56,305 nt of DNA from JAOAJC01 sp964481185 (GTDB taxonomy: Archaea; Nanobdellota; Nanobdellia; Pacearchaeales; GW2011-AR1). The stretch covers positions 1-56,305 of the forward strand of contig CAYZSY010000001.1 of NCBI GenBank assembly GCA_964481185.1, in the 5' to 3' direction. Every line of letters begins with the position of its first letter. The first letter of the stretch is position 1. A program made the position numbers and the translations under genes. This document shows positions 42,226-51,429 of this stretch, one piece after another. The notes under the pieces were generated by a model that made no database searches, was not told the origin of the DNA, and saw nothing but the letters and a program-made list of their open reading frames with translations.

Positions 42226-44499
42226 ATGTTATTCAAAGAGGATGCGGCGCTTTATTCAACTGAAATAGAGAGAACAGCAGGAGAAGACGTAATATATGTC
42301 AACTATCTGAATGCTCCATTTGTTCCATCTATAGCGGATAATCCAGCTGTGATGGCAAGAACAGTGGATTCTCTTTCTGAGAATCCTAATGTCTCAAGGG
42401 TAATTTTTGTGCAGCAGAGAAATTACAATTATCCTTTTGAGCAGGTTTCTTTGTTAAGTGAGATAGCATCAATATATCGCTTCTTATTCAAACAGGAGGC
42501 TGTTTTGTCAGTGGAAAAACTTGGATTGTACGGAAATGTGCCAGAGGTTCATGCAGAATTAAGCTATGCACTGGCTTTGCTAAGGCAGGACCCTGTAGCA
42601 TGTTATACGAATTTGAAGAAAAGAATAAAGTCTCTGAGGGTGCAACTTGAAAAGGGCGGGATTTTGAATAAGTCTGGATTGATAAATTATATAAGGGTTC
42701 TTGAAAAGTTTCAAGGACTTCTTGAAAATACGAGATTAATCAAACTGGTTATAGGCTCACTCGAAGAATATTCTTACGGGAGCAGAGAGATTTATGCGAG
42801 AATATTCAGACCAGATATTCTTCCCAATTTTACATTTACAAGGCTTGTTGCGCAACTTCCAAAAGATGCAGTGTTTGTTGACCAATATGAATTAAAATCT
42901 GACATGGAGAGCATTCCTGTAACGATTATGAAAAAAAGGGATGACTCAAAATATTTCTATCACATTATGCCTCCAGAGTATGCATTAACTGAAGAGCATC
43001 ATATGCTGATTAATCTTGCCAGAAATGTGCTTATTGAACACAGGCCAAAAGCAGAAGAATTTACAGACCCTGAAAAGACAAGACAGGTTTTTTTTAATGT
43101 TGCGATTGATTTGCTGTCGGAATTGTCTAGAAACAAAGGAATAGAATTAAACCATCGGGAACTGAATAAACTTGCCAAGATTCTTGTAAGGCACACTATA
43201 GGATTCGGGCTTATAGAAATTTTGCTTCTTGATTCAAGAATTCAGGATATTGTAATGAATGCTCCTATCGCCCAGAGTCCTGTTTTTGTGAGGCATGAGA
43301 AATATGAAGAGTGCTCAACGAATATAATTCCAAGTTATGAGGATGCTGACTCATGGGCTGCAAAATTAAGACTTCAATCTGGAAGACCTCTTGACGAGGC
43401 TAATCCTGTTTTGGACACAGATCTTGTGTTTGGAAATGCAAGAGCAAGAGTTGCCGCTGTAAACAAGCCCCTTTCTCCAGATGGGCTTGGATATGCTTTG
43501 AGAAGGCATAGAGATGAGCCATGGACTCTTCCTTTGTTTATCCAGAAAAAAATGCTTAACTCTTTTACAGCAGGACTTCTTAGTTTTATGATTGATGGGA
43601 ACAGAACTTTGCTTGTTGCCGGAACAAGAAGCTCGGGAAAAACCTCATTACTGGGAAGTTTTCTTTTGGAGATAATGCCTAAGTTCAGGGTTATTGTGGT
43701 GGAGGACACTTTAGAATTGCCTGTTGATGCTTTGAGAAAAATAGGATATGATATTTTAAGGATGAAAGTTCGCAGCGCTTTGGTTTCTGGAACTACAGAA
43801 GTTGAGGCATCTGAAGGAATAAGGACGAGCTTGAGACTTGGAGATTCTGCTTTAATTGTTGGAGAGGTAAGAAGCTCTGAAGCGAGAGCACTTTATGAAG
43901 CGATGAGAGTTGGAGCTTTGGCAAATGTTGTTGCTGGAACAATTCATGGAGATTCTCCTTATGGAGTTTATGACAGAGTTGTAAATGACTTGGGAGTGCC
44001 AGCTACAAGCTTTAAAGCAACAGATTTAATTGTAATTGCAAATCCTGTAAAAACTCCTGATGGGCTTCATTCAAGCAAGAGAGTTGTTGGGGTTACAGAA
44101 GTAAGAAAGCATTGGAGCAAAGACCCGTTAGAAGAAGCGGGATTTGTTGACCTCTTGAGATATAATGTTGAAAAAGACGAGCTGGAGCCAACATCTGAAT
44201 TAATTAATGGGGAATCTGTAATAATTAAGAATATTGCTGGGAGTGTGAAGGGGTGGGCTGGAAATTGGGATGCAGTTTATGATAACATTCTTCTGAGAGG
44301 AAAAATAAAACAGGAGGTTGTTGATATTGCAAACAAGCTTGGAAAACCAGAAATTCTTGAATCAAAGTTTAATTCTCTTTGCAATGGAGCATTTCACAGG
44401 ATAAGCGATGAGATGAGAGAAGAGATAGGAATTCCTCTTGGAGAGAGAGTTTTTCCAGAGTGGAAGAAGTGGCTTGAGGATAAAGCTGTTAAGTTTTGA
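42226..44499 (+). CDS. Type IV pilus/secretion ATPase, PilB/TadA/FlaI family (757 aa)
   Basis: GSPII_E secretion ATPase. Walker A is GTRSSGKTS (466-474), the Asp box is VVEDTLELP (about 490-498), Walker B is ALIVGEVRSSEA (about 543-554), and the His box is AGTIHGDSP (about 572-580). The 300-residue N-terminal part is a separate domain with YPFEQVSL and a FKQEAVLSVEKLGLYG region. It drives assembly of pilin fibres through the TadC-like platform (44788-46923). GGTG lies upstream of the ATG and a TATA-like CTTATATAATC near 42179. Confidence 0.95.
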   Translation: MLFKEDAALYSTEIERTAGEDVIYVNYLNAPFVPSIADNPAVMARTVDSLSENPNVSRVIFVQQRNYNYPFEQVSLLSEIASIYRFLFKQEAVLSVEKLGLYGNVPEVHAELSYALALLRQDPVACYTNLKKRIKSLRVQLEKGGILNKSGLINYIRVLEKFQGLLENTRLIKLVIGSLEEYSYGSREIYARIFRPDILPNFTFTRLVAQLPKDAVFVDQYELKSDMESIPVTIMKKRDDSKYFYHIMPPEYALTEEHHMLINLARNVLIEHRPKAEEFTDPEKTRQVFFNVAIDLLSELSRNKGIELNHRELNKLAKILVRHTIGFGLIEILLLDSRIQDIVMNAPIAQSPVFVRHEKYEECSTNIIPSYEDADSWAAKLRLQSGRPLDEANPVLDTDLVFGNARARVAAVNKPLSPDGLGYALRRHRDEPWTLPLFIQKKMLNSFTAGLLSFMIDGNRTLLVAGTRSSGKTSLLGSFLLEIMPKFRVIVVEDTLELPVDALRKIGYDILRMKVRSALVSGTTEVEASEGIRTSLRLGDSALIVGEVRSSEARALYEAMRVGALANVVAGTIHGDSPYGVYDRVVNDLGVPATSFKATDLIVIANPVKTPDGLHSSKRVVGVTEVRKHWSKDPLEEAGFVDLLRYNVEKDELEPTSELINGESVIIKNIAGSVKGWAGNWDAVYDNILLRGKIKQEVVDIANKLGKPEILESKFNSLCNGAFHRISDEMREEIGIPLGERVFPEWKKWLEDKAVKF

Positions 44500-44512
44500 T
44501 TTTGATCTCGGT

Positions 44513-44752
44513 TTAGATAATGAGCATGAGCATGGGGGAGATTGTTACAATTATGTTGTTTGAATTGTCAAGTTTTAATTTTGCTCCATCTGGATTTTTA
44601 TTCTCTCCCATCTGGAGAGTTGCTTTTTTCTTGAGGTCTTCAATTTCTTGAAAATTCATGATTAATGTTTCCAATGGCGATTCCAATAACTTAGATACAT
44701 CTGCCTTATTCAAGAATATGTGATAATCACGTCCGTTGGATTTTGCCAGCAT
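44513..44752 (-). CDS. Hypothetical protein between ATPase and platform genes (79 aa)
   Basis: Unrecognised. The middle is acidic and helical (KADVSKLLESPLETLIMNFQ), followed by a beta-like end (KLKLDNSNNIIVTISPMLML). A TATA-like GTTTAATAATTG about 28 nt before the ATG supports it. It lies between the convergent ATPase and, on its own strand, the platform gene upstream. A small pilus-accessory role is possible only by context. Confidence 0.55.
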   Translation of the reverse strand: MLAKSNGRDYHIFLNKADVSKLLESPLETLIMNFQEIEDLKKKATLQMGENKNPDGAKLKLDNSNNIIVTISPMLMLII

Positions 44753-44787
44753 ATTTTTTTTGAATATATTGCAATTATTAAACTTTC

Positions 44788-46923
44788 TTAGATGCCGCCT
44801 AGGGCGATGCCGGCCAGGGCGGTAAGTGCGATTATTGCGATTAGGGCAGTTGCAAGATAGAGAAGAATTCCTGATTTCAAGTTCTTTGAAAGATCTGATT
44901 TTTCTTTAAGAAGGTCTTTTCCTGATTCTACTGTAACGAGAGCTGCTGTGAGAATAAATATTATCTCTATAAGATAAATTCCAACAGAGATTTGAAGGAA
45001 GTAAGGAGGTATCATTTCGCTAACATTGAATAAAGATGTTATCTGCTGAATGTTTCCCAAGCCGCTGACTGCTCCTCCTTCACCTGCAACAGATTGCATT
45101 GACTGCAATTTGCTTAAAATTATTGTTATCATTGAAGATAAGCCGACAACAATTCCTGCAAGAAGAGGGGCAAGGAATGTCATGTTTGATTTCATGTCTG
45201 AAACTATTTCTGCCAATAAGTCATGAAGCCTTTGGTTTATTTTCTGAATGTTCTTGACATATTCGGAGATTGACATTAAAGACTGAGCGGCAACTTTAAG
45301 TCCTTTTTTAACAGATTCAACAAGAATTCTCATTGAGGTTGAGATTAGTGCAGATGGGTAATAAATAATCGCTCCTCTTTTTGGATCAAATATTGCTTTT
45401 TCCAGAGACATTCCTAATTGTTGGATATTCTGGTTTACAAGTGCAAAGAAACCTTCTGTTTTCTGGCCTCTTGTAGATTCTGCAACTTTTGCGAATGCTA
45501 TTTCTGCAGGAATTCCATCTCCTAATCTATTTCCTAACTGGAACATTGTGTTTGTAAATTCTTCTTCAAGGACATTTGTATCATTTCTTGTTTTCATCAA
45601 TTCTTTTGTCTTTCCTGAATAGGTGAGAGAGAAGAAAAGTGCAAGTGCCAGAGGAACAAATAAGCTTAGAATAACTGAAATAGGACCAAGAGGGCCGATT
45701 GTTTTTCCATTTATAACCTGGAAACCAAATATTTTTACATCCTGCATAAAACTAAATCCAAGCTCTCCGAATTTTGGATCATAGCCAAATCCATAGTAAA
45801 ATATGAATGGAAGGATACCGATGATTAAAAAGGGTAGAGAGATTAGTGCTGCTTTAACAAGGTGCTTGTTTGAAGCGTATTTTTCATAATCTGGATTTAA
45901 TTCTAAGACGGAAGTTTCGCCATAGCCGCCGGGACGCTTTAAAAGAACATTCGAAGTCAAATAAAATACTAAAAATGGAATTATTATATTAAATATAACA
46001 AAAACATGGGACCATTGAATTATTCCTCCTAAAAGAGTTGAGCCGAGAGGCAAAAGTGCCAATCCTAAGGTTGGAAGAACTATTCCAAGCATATAGACAT
46101 TTGTAAGAGGAGAACGGATTTCTCTTGAATATTTAAGCATTTTTTCATAAATTCCGTCTAAAATTACTTGAAGAGATTTTTCAAGAATTTCAATTCTTCT
46201 TGATTCTGAAGGCTCAAACAGGGAAGATTCTATTAAATGAAAAGATTCTATAAACTCTAGAGCATAATCTCTCCAGCTTTCAAGATAGTATTCTAAAGAA
46301 TCTTTTATTGTTGAGAACTTTCCTATCTCGACATCGTAAAATATTTTTTTAAAGTCTAGAGCGAGATTGCCTTCAAGATGCTCTGAGGCAAAATTGATTG
46401 CTCTTTCAAGGTTTGAAGTGTGTTTCATATAAACAACAACATAGAGAACAGCAGGAACCATTTGAGAGGAAGCTTTTAATCTCCATTCGTTTGCTAATCT
46501 TTCAGGAATTGTGTAAGTATAATAAAATAAGAAGAGACTGGTGATAATTCCTAGAAATGAAAATAAAAGAAGATTTGAGAATTGAATATTTGGGTTTATC
46601 AAATATGCAGATATTGCTATTAAAAGAGTGGCAAATAAAGCAATGGCAGTTGAAACCAAAGATAGCGAGAAAGCCTGGCTTGGAGTTGCATTGTTATGTG
46701 CTATGTTAAGATATCTCTGCATTTTCAGCCTGTCTTTTTCCGCAACTTTTACTTTTATTAGACTGCCAAGGGATTTTGCCCATTTTTCGTAAGTTGTAAT
46801 TTCTGGGATGGTTTCTTCCCTGAATTTTAGATATTCGCTTGAGTAATTTGTGTTTGATGGACCTATTTCAGATTCTAGCTTCTTGCTGTATTTTTTTAGA
46901 ATTTCGTCGGCGGATGTTGTCAT
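44788..46923 (-). CDS. TadC/FlaJ-type pilus assembly platform protein (711 aa)
   Basis: Type II secretion F-domain membrane protein. Ten or more hydrophobic helices in two groups (about residues 85-130 and 270-390, then 420-460 and 600-711) flank cytoplasmic helical domains; the second contains EEEFTNTMFQLGNRLGDGIP and EKAIFDPKRG typical of archaeal FlaJ/TadC-like proteins. ATG 46923 is chosen: it overlaps the upstream HEPN stop as ATGA and has GGA nine bases before it. It is the membrane partner of the ATPase at 42226. It is co-transcribed with an MNT/HEPN pair. Confidence 0.92.
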   Translation of the reverse strand: MTTSADEILKKYSKKLESEIGPSNTNYSSEYLKFREETIPEITTYEKWAKSLGSLIKVKVAEKDRLKMQRYLNIAHNNATPSQAFSLSLVSTAIALFATLLIAISAYLINPNIQFSNLLLFSFLGIITSLFLFYYTYTIPERLANEWRLKASSQMVPAVLYVVVYMKHTSNLERAINFASEHLEGNLALDFKKIFYDVEIGKFSTIKDSLEYYLESWRDYALEFIESFHLIESSLFEPSESRRIEILEKSLQVILDGIYEKMLKYSREIRSPLTNVYMLGIVLPTLGLALLPLGSTLLGGIIQWSHVFVIFNIIIPFLVFYLTSNVLLKRPGGYGETSVLELNPDYEKYASNKHLVKAALISLPFLIIGILPFIFYYGFGYDPKFGELGFSFMQDVKIFGFQVINGKTIGPLGPISVILSLFVPLALALFFSLTYSGKTKELMKTRNDTNVLEEEFTNTMFQLGNRLGDGIPAEIAFAKVAESTRGQKTEGFFALVNQNIQQLGMSLEKAIFDPKRGAIIYYPSALISTSMRILVESVKKGLKVAAQSLMSISEYVKNIQKINQRLHDLLAEIVSDMKSNMTFLAPLLAGIVVGLSSMITIILSKLQSMQSVAGEGGAVSGLGNIQQITSLFNVSEMIPPYFLQISVGIYLIEIIFILTAALVTVESGKDLLKEKSDLSKNLKSGILLYLATALIAIIALTALAGIALGGI

Positions 46924-47321
46924 TGTAATTCCTTTATGAGTTTTTTGCATTTTTCTATTGCTTGTTTTGCCGTTTCAAAATCCATTTTGCTTCCATAATA
47001 TGTGAGGGAATTTCTCTTGAATCTTAAATCATCAAATGAAATGTATAACTCTTCTCTTTTGAGAACTTCTTTTAAATAAAACCCGAGGCAGATATGATTC
47101 ATAATGTTATATCCTTTTTTAAAAGCCGTTGCTTGCAATAATTCCAGTAATGAAGTGTAATAATCCTCAAAAACGAAATTGCAGTTCTTTTTACCTACTT
47201 CTTTAATTAGGCTTATTCTTTCCTTTGCTGTTTCCATTAATGATTTTGCTCTTCTTATATCTGGGCTGATAGTTTTTGCAGATTTATTGATTAGGCAGTC
47301 ATTCCAATTTGTTTCTTTCAT
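46920..47321 (-). CDS. HEPN-domain protein (133 aa), partner of MNT
   Basis: An all-helical protein with the HEPN pattern: NWNDCLINKSAKTISPDIRR, AKSLMETAKERISLI, DYYTSLLELLQATAFKKGYN and the signature FKRNSLTYYGSKM at about 105-117. Typical HEPN ribonucleases have RNxxxH; here the His is Tyr, which is the usual form of HEPN partners that are modified by MNT nucleotidyltransferases. It overlaps the upstream MNT gene and the downstream platform gene (both ATGA). A paralogue is at 54291-54692. Confidence 0.85.
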   Translation of the reverse strand: MKETNWNDCLINKSAKTISPDIRRAKSLMETAKERISLIKEVGKKNCNFVFEDYYTSLLELLQATAFKKGYNIMNHICLGFYLKEVLKREELYISFDDLRFKRNSLTYYGSKMDFETAKQAIEKCKKLIKELQ

Positions 47322-47848
47322 GTGAAGACCTCTATATAGCTGTTTAGTGTTATGCCGTTTATAATATTATTTGCCAAGTGCGGATTTGATATATTTTTTA
47401 GGTTTTTATGCTGGAATATTTGTATCTTTCTTTTCAGAAGTTTTTCAAATCTCTCGAGAGCCAGTTGTTTTTTTGATGGGGTTTCAATGTACAGGTCAAT
47501 ATCGCTTTCTTCAGTGTCTTCTCCTTTTGCGAAAGAGCCGAAGACAACTATGGCAGGATTGCTTAGTTCTACTTTTATGTATTCAATAAGCCCTGATTTG
47601 TATAGCTGACTTATGTTGAAAAGCTTTTTTTCTAAAAAGTATTCTCTACTTCTGCTTGCCGTGTAAAAACTGACATTGCCAGTTTTGGCTATTGCCAGTA
47701 TGTCTTCTTTTTCTAATTCCCGGCAGTATCTTATTACGGACGGCAATGGAAGTTTTAGAACTCTTTCTATCTCCCGCACTCTCAGCTTTTCTGAAGGATT
47801 AGTAAAAAAGTATTCCTTTATCTCCTTTCTGATATCCTTTCTTATCAT
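47318..47848 (-). CDS. HTH-fused minimal nucleotidyltransferase (176 aa)
   Basis: N-terminal winged helix (about residues 1-70, EKLRVREIERVLKLPLPSVI) fused to a polymerase-beta-like MNT domain with VVFGSFAKGEDTEESDIDLY (G-S and D-x-D catalytic motif) at about 100-119. MNT proteins can add AMP to a HEPN partner and neutralise it; the HTH may regulate the operon. The gene starts a unit MNT-HEPN-TadC. The same architecture and GEDTEESDID motif occur at 53767-54291. The upstream 47849-48046 spacer is a divergent promoter region. Confidence 0.9.
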   Translation of the reverse strand: MIRKDIRKEIKEYFFTNPSEKLRVREIERVLKLPLPSVIRYCRELEKEDILAIAKTGNVSFYTASRSREYFLEKKLFNISQLYKSGLIEYIKVELSNPAIVVFGSFAKGEDTEESDIDLYIETPSKKQLALERFEKLLKRKIQIFQHKNLKNISNPHLANNIINGITLNSYIEVFT

Positions 47849-48046
47849 TTGATAATATATAATTTATATTGATATTTAAAGTTATCTATTGCGAGGTTTA
47901 GAATTGGAACATGTCTAATTGGGTAGGTTGGGAATTGATGGTTGAACTGGAATTATGTGATATATATGGGGTTGTGAGGAGGATATAAAGTCTGGTGGAG
48001 AGAGATTATTGGATATGTTTTTATATGTTTAATTCTATTGTTATTC

Positions 48047-48208
48047 ATGCATGGGAAAAATAAAAAGGGACAGGTGTGGGAGACTCTAGTTCCTTGGATT
48101 ATAGGGATTGGGGTTCTTGTGATGATAATAATTATATTTATGATTTTATCTGGGAAAGGGCAGGGGGCTATTGACTTTTTCAAGAATCTTGTGAGGTTTG
48201 GGAAATGA
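48047..48208 (+). CDS. Small prepilin-like protein (53 aa)
   Basis: First gene of the pilin-like run. MHGKNKKGQVWETLVPWIIG: the charged leader ends KKG (cleavage after Gly8), followed by a hydrophobic helix (IIGIGVLVMIIIIFMILSG) and a short tail. This is a class III signal peptide. TATA-like GTTTTTATATG about 25 nt upstream; the stop overlaps the next start (ATGA). Likely an inner-membrane pilin subunit or small pilin-like peptide. Confidence 0.75.
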   Translation: MHGKNKKGQVWETLVPWIIGIGVLVMIIIIFMILSGKGQGAIDFFKNLVRFGK

Positions 48209-49053
48209 TGAAAATGAATAAAAGGGGCGAGGAGCAGTCTACTAGCACTGGGGCTATAATTGCCGCCGTTATCGCTGTTGTTGTTCTTGTTATTGTGATA
48301 TTATCTATTTGGCTTTTCTCGAGCGGGAAGCTGCCTTTCTTTGAGAGCCTGCCAAGCTTTAACCAGACGAAGCCGTTAGTTACTGATGTTGAGATATTTA
48401 GGTATCAAATTTTGAGTGATAAATTACAATATTATGATGGAACGAGATGGAATGATTTTAAGTCTGACACGACTATTGAAGCTAATGGGAAGAAAATTGA
48501 ATATAACACTCTTATGAATGTTATCTGGGTCTCTTTTATTGGTCAATCTAAAGATTTTGGCAATGGAATTAAGGCAACTATCTTTCCTGCTGCGATAACT
48601 GGGGCTGAACTTGGCTTTTGGACTAAAGTGGGAGAATTTTATGGGTGGGTTGATCCAGACCCAAACAAACATAAAATTGTTATTGAGGGTGGTTTCGCTA
48701 GGCTAAAAGTTAATTGGAAAGATGAAATTTTCTATTTGAGTTTGGATAACAAACTGCTAAAACAAAAAGAAAAGGAGATAACTGGCGGGCTTATTGAGAT
48801 AAAAGAAGAGGATTATAATGATAGAAATATGGTACGCACTCTTGGAAATCTATACTACAATGAGTTTAGAGAGTTTGTGATGAGAGATGTTGCGAAGTGG
48901 AGAGATAGTCTAATTGAAAAGCCAGTAACAATAAAATATGAAGATGAAGATAAAAAGGAACAAAGCATAACGACCTGCTTTATGAAAGACAAATATTTGA
49001 ACGATAAAGAGCTTGTTGTTGATTTGAGTGTTGAGAAAAATGTTTGTTCATAA
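48205..49053 (+). CDS. Prepilin-like protein (282 aa)
   Basis: The leader MMKMNKRG ends with RG before EEQSTSTGAIIAAVIAVVVL, the class III signal pattern with a hydrophobic helix. The globular part (about residues 45-282) is mixed alpha/beta with GTRWNDF, GFARLKVNWKDEIFYLSLDN and a C-terminal Cys-Cys pair (ITTCFM ... NVCS) for a possible disulfide. Translationally coupled to the 53-aa gene. Likely minor pilin with an external domain. Confidence 0.8.
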   Translation: MMKMNKRGEEQSTSTGAIIAAVIAVVVLVIVILSIWLFSSGKLPFFESLPSFNQTKPLVTDVEIFRYQILSDKLQYYDGTRWNDFKSDTTIEANGKKIEYNTLMNVIWVSFIGQSKDFGNGIKATIFPAAITGAELGFWTKVGEFYGWVDPDPNKHKIVIEGGFARLKVNWKDEIFYLSLDNKLLKQKEKEITGGLIEIKEEDYNDRNMVRTLGNLYYNEFREFVMRDVAKWRDSLIEKPVTIKYEDEDKKEQSITTCFMKDKYLNDKELVVDLSVEKNVCS

Positions 49054-49054
49054 G

Positions 49055-49171
49055 ATGAGAAAGAAAGGAGCAATTGAGGGGGAAGGAATAACTGATATTC
49101 TTATGTGGATAGTTTTCTTGATTATTGCTGCCGCCGCGGTTTATCTTCTTGTTAAAAGATTAAGTGCGTAA
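49055..49171 (+). CDS. Small prepilin-like protein (38 aa)
   Basis: MRKKGAIEGEGITDILMWIV is followed by FLIIAAAAVYLLVKRLSA. KKG ends the leader (cleavage after Gly5), then a polar EGEG stretch precedes one hydrophobic helix. It starts one base after the stop of the preceding gene. With so short a mature part it is a membrane peptide rather than a full pilin. Confidence 0.65.
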   Translation: MRKKGAIEGEGITDILMWIVFLIIAAAAVYLLVKRLSA

Positions 49172-49202
49172 TTATTATAAATAGGGTTTTCTTTCGGTTT
49201 GT

Positions 49203-49322
49203 ATGGATACAATGAGAAATTGGCAATTTATTGCAGAAGCAATGCTTCCGCAAACCTTCGGTTCTTACGAACCTTCAGGATTTATCAAGCATTCATTTTC
49301 ATACTTGGAGGCTGAAAAATGA
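49203..49322 (+). CDS. Possible short leader-like protein containing hairpin repeats (39 aa)
   Basis: The ORF starts MDTMRNWQFIAEAMLPQTFG and ends YLEAEK, with its stop overlapping the next start as ATGA. A TATA-like TTATTATAAATAG stands about 25 nt before the ATG, so it could be a real leaderless gene. It has no prepilin signal, unlike all neighbours, and two hairpins (49231-49275) run through it. It could instead be a non-coding leader of the next gene. Confidence 0.4.
   Translation: MDTMRNWQFIAEAMLPQTFGSYEPSGFIKHSFSYLEAEK
49231..49278. repeat. Two hairpins; second shares arms with 9672-9692
   Basis: TTGCAGAAGC/GCTTCCGCAA (49231-49253, one A-C mismatch, loop AAT) is followed by CTTCGGTT...AACCTTCAG (49256-49278) whose core is GGTTC-TTAC-GAACC. 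The same two-hairpin order occurs at 9649-9696. Located in the leader region of 49319-50362. Confidence 0.5.
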
Positions 49323-50362
49323 ATAAAAAAGGGGATGTGAGTGCTGCACAGATAATAACAATTATTCTTGTGATAATTGGCTTTGCAATAGTTGCACTTT
49401 GGTTTTATCTTGTTAATTTTGGGGGTTATACAGATAAAGATATCTGCAAGCTTTCTGTATTGACAAGAGCAACTAGTCCGGGTGTTGCGCAGTCTCTTGT
49501 GCCTTTGAAGTGCAAAGCTCAGAAAATTTGCATAACCGAGACATCTAAAAAAGATAGTTGCAAGGGCGTTAATGAGTTTGCTGGAGAAGAAGATATCGTC
49601 TATGTAAATTTGAAAGGGAATGTTGAAGATAAAAGGGAAATTATAGAGAGTACTAATGCTGATGCGATGTACGATTGCTGGAGCAGGATGGGTGAGGGGA
49701 AACTAGATTTATTTGGCAGTTTAGAGAAAAATTTGGGTTTTGGATCGGTTACATCAAGTTGCGTTGTTTGTTCAAGGGTTGTGATTGATAAAAGTGTTGG
49801 AGATGATGTTCTTTATACAACAGATAAAGATGGGAAAAAGGTTTCTGCTATAGATGTTAAAGATTATATGAAAAGCCAGCAAATTCCAGGACAGAGTTTA
49901 ACTTATTTGCAGGCATTGACAGACAAAGGCGTTAATGCTTATTCTAATCCTGCTCCTGAATCGCCGGATGCCGAAAACAAAGGAGAAATTCAAGTCTCTG
50001 GAACGAATCAATTGGCTTATGTTTTTATGCAGATAAAATCTGATAGTGTGGGGGATGTGTTGACTAATCAACTTTATGCAGGAGGGACTATTGCTGGGGC
50101 AGTACTCTTAAGCCCGGCCAAAAATATCCTTGCATTTATTGGTGGCAAGTTTGTTTTAATTGGGACAGCTGTTATTGCTGCAACGACAGCTAGTGTGGGA
50201 ACAATAAATGCGCTTGAGGGGCAGAAAGTTGCTGGAGCATATTGCGGGAAATTTACCAGCAGCAAAGAAAAGGCAGAGGAAGGATGCTCTATAGTTCAGG
50301 GCATGATGTATGATGCTGAAATTCTTAATAAGCTATGCGTGACTAAAGAGGGAGAGCTTTAA
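49319..50362 (+). CDS. Prepilin-like protein, largest of the set (347 aa)
   Basis: Leader MNKKG before DVSAAQIITIILVIIGFAIV gives a class III signal and N-terminal helix. The external part has about ten cysteines (CKLSV, CKAQKICITE, DCWSRM, SSCVVCSR, AYCGKF, EGCSIV, LCVTKEG), suggesting disulfides. A second hydrophobic region lies at about 255-300 (AGGTIAGAVLLSPAKNILAF ... VIAATTASVG), unusual for a pilin, so it may span or fold back at the membrane. Member of the operon. Confidence 0.8.
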   Translation: MNKKGDVSAAQIITIILVIIGFAIVALWFYLVNFGGYTDKDICKLSVLTRATSPGVAQSLVPLKCKAQKICITETSKKDSCKGVNEFAGEEDIVYVNLKGNVEDKREIIESTNADAMYDCWSRMGEGKLDLFGSLEKNLGFGSVTSSCVVCSRVVIDKSVGDDVLYTTDKDGKKVSAIDVKDYMKSQQIPGQSLTYLQALTDKGVNAYSNPAPESPDAENKGEIQVSGTNQLAYVFMQIKSDSVGDVLTNQLYAGGTIAGAVLLSPAKNILAFIGGKFVLIGTAVIAATTASVGTINALEGQKVAGAYCGKFTSSKEKAEEGCSIVQGMMYDAEILNKLCVTKEGEL

Positions 50363-50365
50363 AAA

Positions 50366-50980
50366 ATGAGAAGTAAAAGAGGCGATTTGATGAATAATGT
50401 GCTTGGGGTGGTACTTGTTGTTATTGGCCTGGCAATTTTGATTTTTGGAATATGGAAATTTTATTCTGTTTACGTAAATCAAGAGGAGACAAATGCCAGG
50501 AAATTTGTTGATTCGTTGGAAGGAAAGATAAATGCCTTGCAGGACAAAAGTGCAGCGGACATTGTTTTTAGCGGATTTAAGAGTGATAAAGAAAATAAGT
50601 GGTCTTTGGTTGGGTGGTCTATGACATCTAGAGAAAGACCGGATAAGTGCGCTTTCAAAAGTTGTATTTGCATCTGTCCAGACATAGCTTATTATCCTAA
50701 GAAAGACTATATTGATATCTGTCAGACCAAGGGATTTTGTAGAGTGTTTGACCAAGAATCTGTTTATGTTTACAAGTTTGGCAGTAAGAGTGGAGAGATT
50801 CCAGTAGCAGTTATTGAATCAGCTGTTGATTTGACCAATATTGATGAATGGGGGGGTCTTCAGAGCGTATCTGGAGGATTCTATACAAATAGGATAGAGA
50901 TTCCAGAGAATTTTATTAAATTGGATATCAAGAAAGAGGCTAATAAACTAAGCGTTGTTTATTCTGAAAAATGGGAATGA
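50366..50980 (+). CDS. Prepilin-like protein (204 aa)
   Basis: Leader MRSKRG precedes DLMNNVLGVVLVVIGLAILI, a class III signal plus helix. The body holds a Cys cluster CAFKSCICICPD (about 91-102) and CQTKGFC (about 114-120), then a beta-rich end (NRIEIPENFIKLDIKKE). A similar Cys-rich loop is not seen in the neighbours. It starts 3 nt after the preceding gene and overlaps the next by 10 nt. Probable minor pilin. Confidence 0.8.
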   Translation: MRSKRGDLMNNVLGVVLVVIGLAILIFGIWKFYSVYVNQEETNARKFVDSLEGKINALQDKSAADIVFSGFKSDKENKWSLVGWSMTSRERPDKCAFKSCICICPDIAYYPKKDYIDICQTKGFCRVFDQESVYVYKFGSKSGEIPVAVIESAVDLTNIDEWGGLQSVSGGFYTNRIEIPENFIKLDIKKEANKLSVVYSEKWE

Positions 50981-51429
50981 ACAGGGGGGCAGAAACAGGC
51001 GGCATATTATGGGATAATGTAATTTATCTGATTTTATTAATTGTTTTTTTTGCAGGAATGATGGCATTTATTTACAGCAAGATGAATGGAGCGGCTGTTT
51101 GGGAAGACTATTATGTAAAAGAGATTGTGAAAATAATTGACAGCTCAAGGCCAGGGGATGAGATAATCTTTGATGTGCATAAAGCTACAGAAATTGCTCA
51201 GAAGAATAATATTCCAAGTTCAAAATTTGACAGGTTGTTTATTTTTACTAATTTGAAAAATGAGGTTTGTGTTAAATTGAGCTTGGGAAAAGCAAGCTGT
51301 TATAATTATTTTAATGATGTGGGTGTAGGTGCAGCTCCTCCCGGGGATAGGTGGGTATATCTTGCAGAAGTTGGGGATAAGAACAGATTGCATTTTAATA
51401 TATTTCCAAAAGGAGAGTTGAATAAATGA
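50971..51429 (+). CDS. Prepilin-like protein (152 aa)
   Basis: Leader MGMNRG before AETGGILWDNVIYLILLIVF; the cleavage site is RG|A and the helix continues to about residue 31. The body starts with AAVWEDYYVKEIVKIIDSSR, a helix typical of this group, then a beta-rich domain with NEVCVKLSLGKASCYN (possible disulfide). Overlaps both neighbours (10 and 4 nt). Probable minor pilin. Confidence 0.8.
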   Translation: MGMNRGAETGGILWDNVIYLILLIVFFAGMMAFIYSKMNGAAVWEDYYVKEIVKIIDSSRPGDEIIFDVHKATEIAQKNNIPSSKFDRLFIFTNLKNEVCVKLSLGKASCYNYFNDVGVGAAPPGDRWVYLAEVGDKNRLHFNIFPKGELNK

